A DNA stretch of 64,000 bases from Cruorifilaria tuberocauda. Its lineage: Eukaryota > Nematoda > Chromadorea > Rhabditida > Onchocercidae. The stretch spans positions 105,853 through 169,852 of the forward strand of contig JABVXU010000080.1 of assembly GCA_013365365.1 (NCBI GenBank), read 5' to 3'. The translations under genes and the position numbers were made by a program. Every line of letters begins with the position of its first letter. The stretch's first letter is position 1. This document shows, one piece after another, positions 13,496 through 25,043 of this stretch. The notes under the pieces are model-generated. The model saw only the letters and a list, made by a program, of their open reading frames with translations. It did no database searches and was not told the origin of the DNA.

Positions 13496-14853
13496 ATGGC
13501 ATCATTAGCATCAATGTTATCCAAAATATTTATACTTATCCTATTGTGCTCTACCAATCTGCTACAGACGAAGTCATTGAGCCGGAATACGGTAATGGAT
13601 GATGATGAATTGGATGTGTCCGATTTGATTGATAATTTCCTGGAGCGTGCAAAACAGAACACTCGACGTCATAGGACACATCGGTAGGCTAGCAAGGTTT
13701 TTCTCACTCTCTTTTTATCACTGTCTCTCTCTCTCTCTCTCTTTACCTGCTCTCCCGCGGCTTAACAAAAGTCCTGTTTTTCATCTCTTGAGAGAGAATG
13801 GATGTCTTCTTTTATACCGTACTTTCAAATGGACCACAATTCATGCTCTCTATTTTGTGGCTTGGCATTTTGACAGTCAAATTATGTGGAAACCGTATTT
13901 CAAGTTTAAATTGAGGACATTTATAAAGAGAGCCTTATCTTTGAAACTTCAGGTCGGATTTGTTTGATCAAATTTCCAGGATGAGGGGAGGAAGGAACCT
14001 TGTTTTCATAGTTCGCTACCTATTATCGTCAAAGTGATTGCATGCGCTCACAATTGTAAAACATTTGAAGACTGCTACGTCGACATCGCATACAATCGTC
14101 CATTCAGCAGCTTACAAGCTTCGATGTTCACGGACGAGAATACGTGAAATGCCGGAAAAGTTTGCTCGAAGGAGGCTCTGTGGTTTGTGTTTTCTCATTT
14201 CCATCAAAAGGCAACTGCCATTTATCTTTTTTTTGGCTTTGATATCCTATAATAAATGAAATTCAATAAAATTAGAAATTTTTTAATTTGGTAAATTGTA
14301 GATAAAACGATGCTACCGACCACCATCGGATGATATGCGTGTTGGATGCTATGCGATTTGGAACATGAAGAGTGAAACACTGGTACAGGATTGCTGGGTG
14401 CAACAAGCGGTAAGTTTATTTTTCTATCCTGCACGTTCTCTTCGAAAGCATGAATTCAAGAAGTAATTGTTTTTGAATGAATGAAGCCTTATTCGACGCG
14501 CAAATTAAACAATAAATTGGAAGAAGAAAGATGGAAGTAGAGAAAAATCCGGATTTCATTTTGAATCCAAAAACATTTAATGGATTATTATCCAACTCTA
14601 AAGCTATTATTAGGTTTGCTAGTAACATGCCAGTTTTAAATTTAAAATCGATAAGAATGTATGGACGAGAAAAGGAAACAAGGAAATTGAAGTGCTTCTA
14701 CCAATCTCAGTAAGTTAATTGTTGCAGATATCGATGAACAATTGCGAACAGCGCAAATGTATTGCTGATAGGAGTACGTTTTGTTGTTGTTATGGACATA
14801 ACTGCAACAGTCGATTTGAATTACAAGAAGAAATTACGAAAGAAAATTCGTGA
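13496..14853 (+). CDS. Secreted TGF-beta/activin type II receptor ectodomain-only protein
   Basis: Proposed exons are 13496-13683, 14071-14182, 14302-14409 and 14728-14853 (about 177 aa); phases close. The first exon encodes a hydrophobic signal peptide (SKIFILILLCSTNLL) and an acidic linker. Exons 3-4 carry the activin-receptor ectodomain pattern: CYRPP, then GCYAIWNMKSETLVQDCW, then NNCEQRKC, then FCCCYGHNCN, matching the CFATW...QGCW...FCCC..NMCN signature of ActRII/BMPRII. A stop follows 13 codons after the last cysteine. No membrane span or kinase exon is visible on the + strand before 21.7 kb, so the product should be secreted and could bind TGF-beta-like ligands. Exon 2 is the least certain: an alternative joins an exon 1 ending at 13591 to 14108 or 14111. 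A (TC)n tract lies in intron 1. It could instead be a truncated receptor remnant, though the open, cysteine-complete exons argue against this. Confidence 0.72.
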
Positions 14854-17583
14854 AATTTTATTTCTTATAGCCAAAGACTGATTCTTATTTTATAATATAT
14901 GTAGCATAATTTCATAGCAAACATATTGTAGAGCTTATATTCAGTAAAACACCAAAAAATACCCTGAAAATAATAACATTTGGAAAATAATATGGTTGAA
15001 TTTTAAGTTTTTGTTTAAGTTAATCGGTTAAATTAAAATTTTTTGATGGATTTTTCAAGTAAAATACAGGACAGAAATGAGAACAAATCAATTTCTAAGC
15101 GATTCTCAACGACATTCATGAGAACATTTAATTATCATTTTTAAAATTATGTTTAATGCTTCTATTATCCTTTGAAAATTTATTATTAATTTTCAGAGTG
15201 GCATAGCTTATGCAAAATTTATTCAGTTTTCGGCTTAATTAAAAAATGAAATCTTTTTATGTTATTTCGGTTTGGCCCACTTTTTTGAGTCGGGAATTAA
15301 ATTTTCTACCTCATCTCTGTCAGTTTAAAAGTATCTTGTCAAAATATCGAAACCATATTATTTGCAGATCATTTTATTTTAATTAATTAATTAAAATTCA
15401 AGCAAAAAAACATCTGTCATTACGGCGAATTTCTGGGGAGTTTGAGAGAAAATTATCTCATAAAATAGAATACATGGTTGAAGATTATTTAAATAACCAA
15501 CTTGCTTAAATTAAATTGTACTGCAAATAGTGTGACTAGTTATCATGCGACATTCGCGCATGTTTATATATAATACAACGCTAGTGATTTATTTATTTCT
15601 TGGCCTTGCCAATATTTTTCCCTTTTTTTGTTCTCAATTCTGCAGTGCTCATATTTCACATTTTAAATATTTTAATCTATAAACTGCGTGCACTCACCAA
15701 AAATTTGAGGCTTTTCTCAAATAACATAATACAAACACGAAAAAGTTTCATATAACTTTGATCTTTTTTTTCGCTTTTGGATGTAAAATTTGAAATGTCA
15801 TAAATTTTATTGCAAGAATTTCTAAGGGTAAATTTTAAAAGTTAATGAATGAATGAATAATATTCAATACATTTTTGCAGCTTAATTTATAGGAAAGGTG
15901 TTATTACTGAGAGATAAATTAATTAGTATTAAAGTTAATTATTTCATTCTTTCCGACATTTATGTATACCCTTAGATATATTGTTGTTTTGTTCCTAATT
16001 CATGTTTCCATTTGCTTTTACAGCATTTATATAAATAAATGTAGTCTATTTACATATACGTATCCGATGAATCGTTCAAATTAGAACTAAAATTAAAAAT
16101 TGAACTGAAAAGTTAAAAAGTTGAATGAACAAATGGCAAAACACAATTTCTCTGTAGTTTTTTGGATTATCCAAAAATTTCAATTTCTTTAAGCAATTTC
16201 AGAATCTTATGTTAATCATGTACAATCTGACGTAGTCTTTTGACCCTTCTCTTCCCATTCATATTTCAGATTTTTACTTCCCATTCTTATTTTAATGAGT
16301 GAAAATTCATAAATTTATTGAAATTCAAATTCGGAAATAAAGGGATTAGGAAATGTTGCGGTGCAATGCCTAGAGATATCAAAAGATAAGAAATCCAGCG
16401 GAATTATTAAGGAATTAAATGAACTGAAAAATGTCTGGGTCAAGAATTATTCCAATATATTTTTAAACTTCTCGTAATGCTCCTGTATTTCAATGGACAT
16501 CGGTCATTCTTTGTAAAATTTTAAATCGCCGATATTTCATGGTTCAATTATGCCATGCCAGACAACTATCTTCTTTTTTACTTCCGATTTCATTCCACCG
16601 AGGAAATAGTAACTGCTCTAAGATTAATGTCAGTTATTTGCCATTTCTCATTCAAAATTAATCATTTGGTAACAACATCCATGATAGATTCTTCGGATCT
16701 CGTGATAATGCAGTTTTCACTGAAGCGACCCAAACTTGCTTGATTATCAATAGAAAAATCCGAATAAAATATTTCACCTTGATATATTTTGCTTTCAGTG
16801 CTTCTCGAAATTTGTGATTTTTTGATAATCCTAAATGAACTATAGGAACTTTCCATAACTTCTGTTTTGAAATAAATTAAATTGAGAATGTCCGAATAAT
16901 AATTTTCACCTTAGAAATACCGCACTGAATGCCGCATTGTAAAATATCCAAGTGGATAATTAACACCTATTATTGCATTTTTGATCGTACGAGCAAGTCC
17001 AAAACGCGACGTATGAATTGCTGTCGAAGAAGGAAAAATTAAAAGTACAATTTCTCCGTGAACTTTCCAATCCTGAAAGCTTACAAACGTTACAATTGAA
17101 TGGAATAGATGAATGTGCCAGAAGAGATGATCACTCAATATGACATGATCAGAAAAGTAAAGAATAGAGTGTATTGATCGATATGAAACTCGAAAATCAA
17201 CCTATACAACTAACATTCATTGGCATACAAAGGAACGATTTGAAAGAACGCTTTGAGTAGCGGAAACTGAAAAGAACGAAGAGGGAAAGATCGGTTGAAT
17301 TATCTCTTCTCTTCATTAATTTTATTTTTCCTTAAACAGAATGATCTCAGGAAGCGACCTTTTTCATCTCTCTTTCATTCACTGTTTTGTACAATACGGC
17401 ATACAATGTTATGTCTGCTGCAGAAGAGATGGAATAATTCGTGGTAAATATCGGCACATTTTAGTAATTGTAGGATAGAGCGATCGAAGTTTCACTCATT
17501 ATCTATTATCCAAGTGATATGACTAAATCGGTTCTAGCTAAATCGTTACTGACTGTACTGTGGTTAGAGTTTTTGTAATTCAT

Positions 17584-17690
17584 TCATTATACTTTATCAT
17601 GTACGCTTATCATTATCATTTTCATTATACTTTATCATGTAACATAACGATCTCAGGATCTCAGGAAGCGAATCGTTCCTTTTTCATCTT
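17584..17690. repeat. Short direct repeats
   Basis: A segment reading CATTATACTTTATCATGTA occurs twice about 40 bp apart (near 17587 and 17623). The following GATCTCAGGAAGCG...CCTTTTTCATCT stretch (about 17657-17690) is a second copy of a segment at about 17343-17370. These look like local duplications and have no obvious function. Confidence 0.6.
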
Positions 17691-20646
17691 TTCTGATAAT
17701 TTTATTAAAACTATTAGAGTAAAATATGTAATAACATACAGTTAAGATGGAAATTAAAAAATGGATTGTAAGGAATTTTTCAGTTAAAGATGATCTATAA
17801 GTATCTCCATAAAATAAATTCACTAAGCAAAATTAATTTCAACGAAAGAAGCTTTGTAATGTTCATTCGGATGGATATCCCATTTCTCATTAGATTCAGA
17901 ATAATTATAAAATAAAGTTTAGAACAAGAAAATACGGTGTTCAAGTTTACTGCAAAAAATATCCAAGCAAATTAATATTTTCGAAAAAGGAGACTGAGAA
18001 GATTAACAAAGTCAGAAATACTTCATGAAGAGTATTTTAATTTCACTTTAAGAATACAAACATTATTTGCTGTGATGATTGTGCATATTATGAATATTCA
18101 TATTTAAATAAAGAACCTGGAAATTATTATTACATAATAACGAAATATAACAGTTCCTATGTTGTCTATTAAAATCATCATGTGGAAAGTTATACGACAG
18201 AAGCGCAGGCAAACTAAATTAATGTTGCAATAGTGCAATTTTGTACACAAAAAGACATTGCATAGAAAAATTTATAAATTTCTATTTCAGCCAATCATCT
18301 TAAACAGTAAGAATCTGCAATACATTTTGCACTTTCTGTTTTTTTTCTTGTTTGAAATTGAAATTATACAAAAGATCGTGAAAACAACAAGCTATCAACG
18401 TCGTTTAATATAATTCATTTCTGTATTTATGTGCCATAATTGAAATACTTTATATAATTGTTAAAAAATGGAATTTATATTTTTGGAATTTATTTTCAAC
18501 TATTTAATTTGAATAATTAGTATCATATTTAATTTATGCAAAGAAACTTTGAGAGAATTTTTCATAATAAATCCATTTATAATTATGCGTTATCATCGTT
18601 TATATCATAAATGTTATTTTTCTCCTTCATCAATCATATTAAATGAAATAACCTTATCAAATCAATAAAAAAAAAGGAAGATGATGTATTTGTTGAATGT
18701 AGAATACGATGATGAGAAGAAATGAGATAGGACAGGTATTTGAAGTGAGTAGGGTATGGAAAGATGCACAGAACTGAGCATCCATTTAAATTGATAATGT
18801 TGTTTACTAAAAAGTTCTTCCTAAAAATGAAACAGACAGTAGGTTGGCTGAAACTGAACAACCGTTTCAGTGCTTTAAAGAGTATACTGATTAATTGCTT
18901 CACAAACTCCGTTTTATTTCGTTTCTCTTTTCCGATATTGTACAAAACACATGAAGAGATCATCAAATAAGTGAAAGAAAGGAAGATATTACGCTAATGA
19001 CTATTAACAAATAAACTTTCGAACTTTCTGTTTCATACCCTAGAGTCTAGAGTCTTTTTTAAAGAGGAAAATGATAAAAAACTTGAACCTATAGAGGAGT
19101 AGTAATTGATATAGATGATGAGTATAGCAGTATTGTCATGGAAAAACTCTGCTTACGCAAAGGTGAAGTGACTGATGTAAGATTTCCTGATAAGAATAGT
19201 ATCAATTGATCAATGATAAAATCATATTTAATATACTTAATTATGTCAATTAGGCTAAATAATCTTAATGATCGAAGAGAGAGTTACTGATAAAAAAAAA
19301 TCAAAGCACAGAAATGCTTCTTAGAATGAGCTATTCTCATAGTATTAAGCTAATTATGAGCTATCCATGAAAAGAGCTCATTTTTCAGGAAACTAACTGA
19401 TAAGAGATCATTCTTTAACAATTATTTGCTGAATTACCTTATAAATTTCTGCTCTATTTTTAAATAATATCGTTTCTGTTGAGCGTTCAGTCTTACTTAA
19501 TAAAGAAAAAACTATAAAGCTGTGCGAATAATATCATTCAATGAGGAAATTTGCAGTAAAAGATATCAAAGTATATCATTCCTGATTAAAAAGCAATTTA
19601 TATCATCAATGTAGGCAGATTATTGTCCTTTAGACAAATTAGTAATTAAATATTTCAAAATTAACAAATTGAATTGAATGAGATGAATTAATTTATTCCA
19701 CTGAATTTTTAAAAATAATAAATAAAATCTAGAAGAAATTACTCCTTCTTCCGATATTATTGATACTCATGCATGATAGAGCATCTTCAATTACTTGAAT
19801 TCATCCAGTGATAATACATGAGTGAATTTTATTATGAGGATACATCTTTTAGTCATACATGTATAAAACAAATTCAAGAAATTTCAAATGAAAACAATCA
19901 CGAGCGATGATTATTCTTGATCGCCAATTATGGGTGGCATTTAAGTTATTACACTAGAAGTAAAAGTTTACATTAAAGGAATGCCTATTAAAAAAGGCGC
20001 GACATTTGACATTCAGAATATTTTTCGCAAATCGAATTTTTGTTCTCGAAATTATTAGCAAAATATTAAATTTCTATTCTAAAAGTTTTTAGCCATATTG
20101 GGTAGAAGATGAATTTCGACTTTAATATAGTTCCTGAAATTAATTCAAATGGTTCTTTTAGGTTAATGACATACGAAGTATTATTTGAGATTTCATTTAT
20201 AATATTGACTTCTAAAATGATTGTTTCAATATTTTCTGGAAAATGTGTAAACTATAAAATGAAGAGGTTTTGAAGAAAAAAGGTTTTTCAGTGTTCCATG
20301 TAATTCTAGCAAGAAGATGACTTTCATTTAAACTTTGTAGAAATGCTATATTTATCGTAACTTTTGAAATGCTATTCTGAAGGAGTGTTAGATGCAAAAA
20401 TTATTTTGAATCTTTTACACATTTAAACCAAAGAATTGATAAAACCATTCAAGTACGTTACTGATATCAAAGCAATAATCATTCCAATCTAATCAGTTTC
20501 ATAATAAACAATGCTAATTTTTATGAAATTTATATGGAATGTGTTCGATCACTAACGAAACATTGTACATAAATACTAGTTACATAATGGGAATCATTAT
20601 TTAACTGGTGCTTTTCAGAATTCACCCAAGATCAAATTACAATGTT

Positions 20647-20736
20647 AATTGAAGATATTCAATTAACCTGAAAATGTTCAGTTAATCATACAATTGAAGA
20701 TATTCAATTAACCTGAAAATGTTCAGTTAATCATAC
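20647..20736. repeat. Two tandem copies of a 45-bp unit
   Basis: A 45-bp unit beginning AATTGAAGATATTCAATTAA occurs twice in perfect tandem. Each copy contains internal dyads (TTGAAGATATTCAA, and CTGAA...TTCAG), so the locus could form hairpins. No gene overlaps it. Confidence 0.85.
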
Positions 20737-21618
20737 AACGGAGGACTGCGTTATTCTGAAACTGAAATTTGAAGAATTCGATTTCTGTGAAATCTGCCAA
20801 ATAACATGAGATGGCTTTTCGAAGGATACAAGTAAATTCATTTAAGTTCTATCTATAAATCAGTATATATTATTCTTACGAAGTAACCAAACTCTTTATT
20901 TGAAATTAGGGACATTGAAGAAAAGGATAAAATTATTTACAGCCTAACCATCTTTATCATGCATCGGGAATTCTTCAATGCTTTGTGAAGTGAAATGAAA
21001 TTTACCGAACGACATACTCTTTTATAAAATCTTAAAGATTCTTTAAGTAACATTTCACCGATGATATAACCATCATATCAGTTAACAACAGTACATATTG
21101 CTCACATTCTAGTAATGATAGAATATGTCCTACGGAACACAAGAACAGAGAGACCTCAAGCCTAGCACTATTCTACTTATGCTTGCAGTGATTAAATTCA
21201 ACGCCCAACCTTCAATCAACAGTATGAATGAAGCCAACTTTAACTCTGATTTCAAACCACAGATTTTAATCCATTCAAAAAAATAAATAAGATTTTCAAA
21301 AGTCAACGGTGCAAACACTATTATTGATAATGAAAACACGCAATTATGTAATAAATATTTATCATCCTATCACATATTTTAAAGAAGCGCTTTTTTACAT
21401 TCTCTGAAAATGCAAAATGATGAAAAAAGTTTTCTGAGAAAAAAACTTTTAAAATGCAAATATATTGCTATCCATTATGGACCTCGAAGGCACACTATTG
21501 TACTAAAGAGGCTCAAAATATCGTTCATGAATTAATCCATATAATATCTATGCAATTGTCAAATTACTAGCAGTTCATATATCTTTGACGTTATTTTTGA
21601 CTATTGAAACTTTACTGC

Positions 21619-21624
21619 TTTATT
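21619..21624 (-). terminator. Poly(A) signal for MED21
   Basis: On the minus strand this reads AATAAA, 84 bp downstream of the MED21 stop codon. The position fits a canonical cleavage and polyadenylation signal. Confidence 0.5.
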
Positions 21625-21707
21625 TAAATATCTCCACAACTAGTAACACTAGCCCATTCACATATCATAACAAAGATAACGAGAGAATTACACATACAGA
21701 GATTATA

Positions 21708-22492
21708 TCAAACAAATGGACGTGACAGCATTTGCACTCGCGCAATCTCGGCCAATGCCTTCTGTATCTTTTTAATCAGTTCTTCGCCATCGATAACTGC
21801 TTGCTCAAGTTCACGAGCTGCCTATAACTGATTGTAATAAATTCATGCTCAAGGAAAAATAAAACAAAATTGAAGTTTGTCCTAAAACCAACTCACAACC
21901 GAAGCAAGGATTGGGCAAGGAAGTTATCGATATAATGCACAAGCATGTCTCCTGAACTAACATTTCCTGCAGATAAACTAGTATTAAGATTGGCGAATCG
22001 GACAACTTACATCTGCCAATTGAAAAACTTACTCGATGCCTGTGCTCGTCCATGCTCAACAAAGATGAATCGATTTCTGAATTACTAGCTGCTGGTTCAT
22101 CTATTGGCAAAGAATCAATCAAAATTTCGATATCTTTAGCTGTATGTGCAATTGTTGCAGCGAAAAGACCACAGTTCTCTTCTTCTTCCAATGCCTAAAC
22201 ACGGTACCTCAGCAACGAAAAAATTTAAAAACGAAATTTAGAAGTTCAACGGAATGGTTTAAAGATCTAAATTAAAAATTTTCTAAAAATGAACAGATCA
22301 GCTAACATCAGTAATTCGTTAGAAAAGCAGAGCAATGAAATATCCATGTTAATATAAGTCAGCGAAATATACTTTTGATGTTCCATTAAAATCACATGGT
22401 GGTGCTGTGAGTCGCAAAACTCCAATTGAGTTACACATCAAATTGGCGAGCTCGTTGACCAAATCTTGCAATTGTGTTAAGCGGTCCGCCAT
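21708..22492 (-). CDS. mdt-21: Mediator complex subunit 21 (MED21/SRB7)
   Basis: Three exons on the minus strand, 22492-22373, 22194-22033 and 21821-21708, all phase 0, encode 131 aa (human MED21 is 144 aa). The N-terminus [20 protein letters not shown] and the block [20 protein letters not shown] match MED21 (human [40 protein letters not shown]). The C-terminal exon is the conserved helix [23 protein letters not shown]21 pairs with MED7 in the hinge of the Mediator middle module and links transcription factors to RNA polymerase II in the nucleus. A TTTTAG acceptor-like site 22 bp upstream of the ATG suggests a 5'UTR or spliced-leader addition site. It lies 535 bp downstream of the Dim1 gene on the same strand. 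Confidence 0.95.
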
Positions 22493-22893
22493 AGCTAGGA
22501 ATTTTAATTTCTGCTAAAAGTTGCATTATTTATCTTCACCATGTCATCATTTACAGCATGCCAATTGATAAGATTAAAAAATAGTGAACACGAACAAAGT
22601 AGTAATCGAAAATGAACACTTTACAAGTATATTTTTAGGCACTCCTCAAAAAATAAAAAAGAAATGATTTATTGCTTGAACTTTCCAATTTAAGTTATGC
22701 AACAATATCATCTTACCAATAATATTTCTAAAACTTCAGCAGTAGGAGTATTTACAAAATATGATGAAGTGTGCAATTTCATATAAAAATTAGACATAAC
22801 GTTTTCGATGAATTAATAGAAATGTAGTATTTCAACATATTATTTTAAAGTTATGAATTTAATCCATAAACGAAAAAAGCTTTGCTGTAGTTT

Positions 22894-22899
22894 TTTATT
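22894..22899 (-). terminator. Poly(A) signal for the Dim1 gene
   Basis: The minus strand reads AATAAA 129 bp downstream of the Dim1/TXNL4A stop and upstream of MED21. The two genes can therefore have separate 3' ends even if they are co-transcribed. Confidence 0.4.
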
Positions 22900-23027
22900 T
22901 AAAAAATGGCATTGCAACATTAAATTCCACAATATATCATAAAACAGAGTAATACTGATGAAATATAAAACGAATAATGTAAACTTAAAATACGACGAAA
23001 AAATGTTTAAAAGTATCCCAAAATCAA

Positions 23028-24022
23028 TTAATATTTATATTTGGTCGAATAATCTTTCGGAGACACGACCAGACCACGTCCTTTACGAGCGCCTCTATAA
23101 ACCGTTTCTAAAATATCAATCAATTCTTGCCCATCAGTGATCGGCCAGTTGATTTTATTGTTATTACCAGTGCCTAAAAGCAGCAATTGCACTACTATGT
23201 TTGATACATTAAGGTAACAACTCATACAATGAGATCTGTCAAGAACACCCAGTTATGAATTCACCCAGTTATTTGGAATTCCTTTATAAACTCGAACAAT
23301 TTTAATAAATTTATTTTTGTTTTAGCCGAAAATATATCAAAAAGTGCTAAAATCGGACATTAATTGATGTATAAATTAAATTTTAATTTATACAGTGCAT
23401 ATACTTAATTTGTAAAAAGGATCTCGTATATCAAACACTGCTAAAATCAGACATTAATTGATTATAAGACAAGAAAATATGTCATTCTAAACATGAAAAT
23501 CGAGTTTTTACGAAAAAAGGAACAAACCTAAATCAACCATAATATGTTTGTTGCGAAAAAAGAACATTACAGTGCACGGGTCGTACAACTCATACATTTT
23601 GTTGAAATCAGGTACCTCCGTCGTATCTACCAAATATATTACAGCAAAATTTTTCACCTTATTCGCAATTTTATACAAAGTCTGCAGATAAAATTATATT
23701 AATAAACAACCGTTTCAGAAATTTCTTCAAAATTGTTTTATGTTGGAAACAATAATATCGGCATATCATCATAAACAACTATCAATGTATTATGCACTCT
23801 AAATGAAGTGGTATATGTTTTCAGGACGAAAATAAAGGATCTAATTAGTGCGCCACAAGATTCAATAAGATAATGGAAAGAAGTAAAGTTGACCTCATCC
23901 ATTCGCATACAGCTTGGATCCCAATCATGACCGAATCGAATAAGCACGACGCGATCTTCCTCAGCCAGTATTGCTTGATCCACTTGCCACCCATTACTCA
24001 AATGAGGTAGCATATACGACAT
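23028..24022 (-). CDS. TXNL4A: U5 snRNP 15 kDa thioredoxin-like protein (Dim1/TXNL4A)
   Basis: Three minus-strand exons, 24022-23894, 23681-23528 and 23173-23028, give exactly 142 aa, the family length. The protein is almost colinear with human TXNL4A and yeast Dib1: MSYMLPHLSNGWQVDQAIL, VVLIRFGHDWDPSCMRMDE, NFAVIYLVDTTEVPDFNKMY, CTVMFFFRNKHIMVDLGTGN and the C-terminal GARKGRGLVVSPKDYSTKYK. It has a thioredoxin fold without a redox CxxC and is a core component of the U4/U6.U5 tri-snRNP, needed for pre-mRNA splicing in the nucleus. Start chosen: the MSYML methionine, since three codons upstream in frame are not conserved. It diverges from the Merlin-derived gene (about 1 kb gap) and lies upstream of MED21 in the same orientation. 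Confidence 0.97.
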
Positions 24023-25043
24023 TATAACCACTTATTATAATAAATCCTTTGTTCGAAATTGTGTATTATCTGGAAAGTTTCAAGAAAATTCTCTCAAATA
24101 GAAGTTGCGACGTTCACCCCACACTCGTTATTTCATCACCCGAAGATATTACTGAACTCTTCTAATTTCCTAATAACAAATCTAAAGATGTCTGAGATGT
24201 CTTTGTTTCATGAAAACCCTCGTGGCCGAGCCATGTTTTACCACGATATACGAAATATTTGTCGGAAAAACAGTTCTGGAAATCGATTATTTTGATGAAA
24301 TTTTAATTGATGTTTGATGCTTTTCAGGCTTTTAGTAGCTTCTATCTCAGATGGGAGTACGGTATGTTTAGGAAAGGAACCTAATTCAAAGCTAATAATG
24401 TTCTTTTGATAAGTAGATTAATCTTTCATTTATTTGAGCCTAAATTAATCTACATAAATTTTCCATGAATTTTTTATGAATTTGTTTTATAAATTTTTCT
24501 ATGAAATATAGAGTTCCATTTGTAACATCTGAACATACGATTTTTGGACTGATCATTGAACCATCTAAAAGATACTTCTCTGAAGTGGAAATGTTTATAA
24601 GAAAGGAAGCGATATTTTATTACAGAGGACACTCGTCTAAAGTTTTATGTAGTTTAAAAAAGGAGAGAAAAACAGAGGTGGTGAATGTTCAGGTAAAAGT
24701 AAATTTTCGGACTTTAAAAAGGAAATCTGGAATCATCCCTACACTGGATGCATAAATATTATCGACTTCTGATTCCCGACATTTCTTTTTGAACGTTATA
24801 TCACTGAATTAAATTGAATTAAGGCGCGAAATAATAAAAAACTGTTATTCATGAACCAAATAAAACCTTATATTGGTCTCCTGCAGCACTTTGCTTTGGT
24901 CATTCATGTTGTGGCAACCTGTCAAAGAGCTTCAGATCAGTCAGTCAAGATTTTTTCAGATAGTGTATGGTAACGACCTGAGGATTTCATTGTGTATCAA
25001 TCGCGAATTTTAAACTTGTCACCGAATATAGCTTTAGTGAAGT
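24023..25043. other. Divergent intergenic region
   Basis: About 1 kb separates the Dim1 gene (-) from the Merlin-derived gene (+) and should hold both promoters. An open frame at 24501-24755 (+) has no recognisable domain and no matching splice partners, so I leave it unannotated. Confidence 0.4.

Larger units (their letters stand above)
14854..21707. other. AT-rich stretch with no recognised gene
   Basis: About 6.9 kb with no supported exon on either strand. I looked specifically on the + strand for a transmembrane segment and Ser/Thr kinase exons that could extend the receptor-like gene upstream, and found none. Open frames are short and compositionally biased. Small direct repeats near 17.34-17.69 kb and a 45-bp tandem repeat at 20.65 kb are listed separately. 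Confidence 0.5.

Noticed and set aside
14531..14713. 60-codon frame inside the receptor-like gene
   Set aside because: It lies in the intron between two in-phase ectodomain exons and resembles nothing.
24501..24755. 84-codon + strand frame between Dim1 and the Merlin-derived gene
   Set aside because: No domain, no splice partner in phase, and position in a divergent promoter region.
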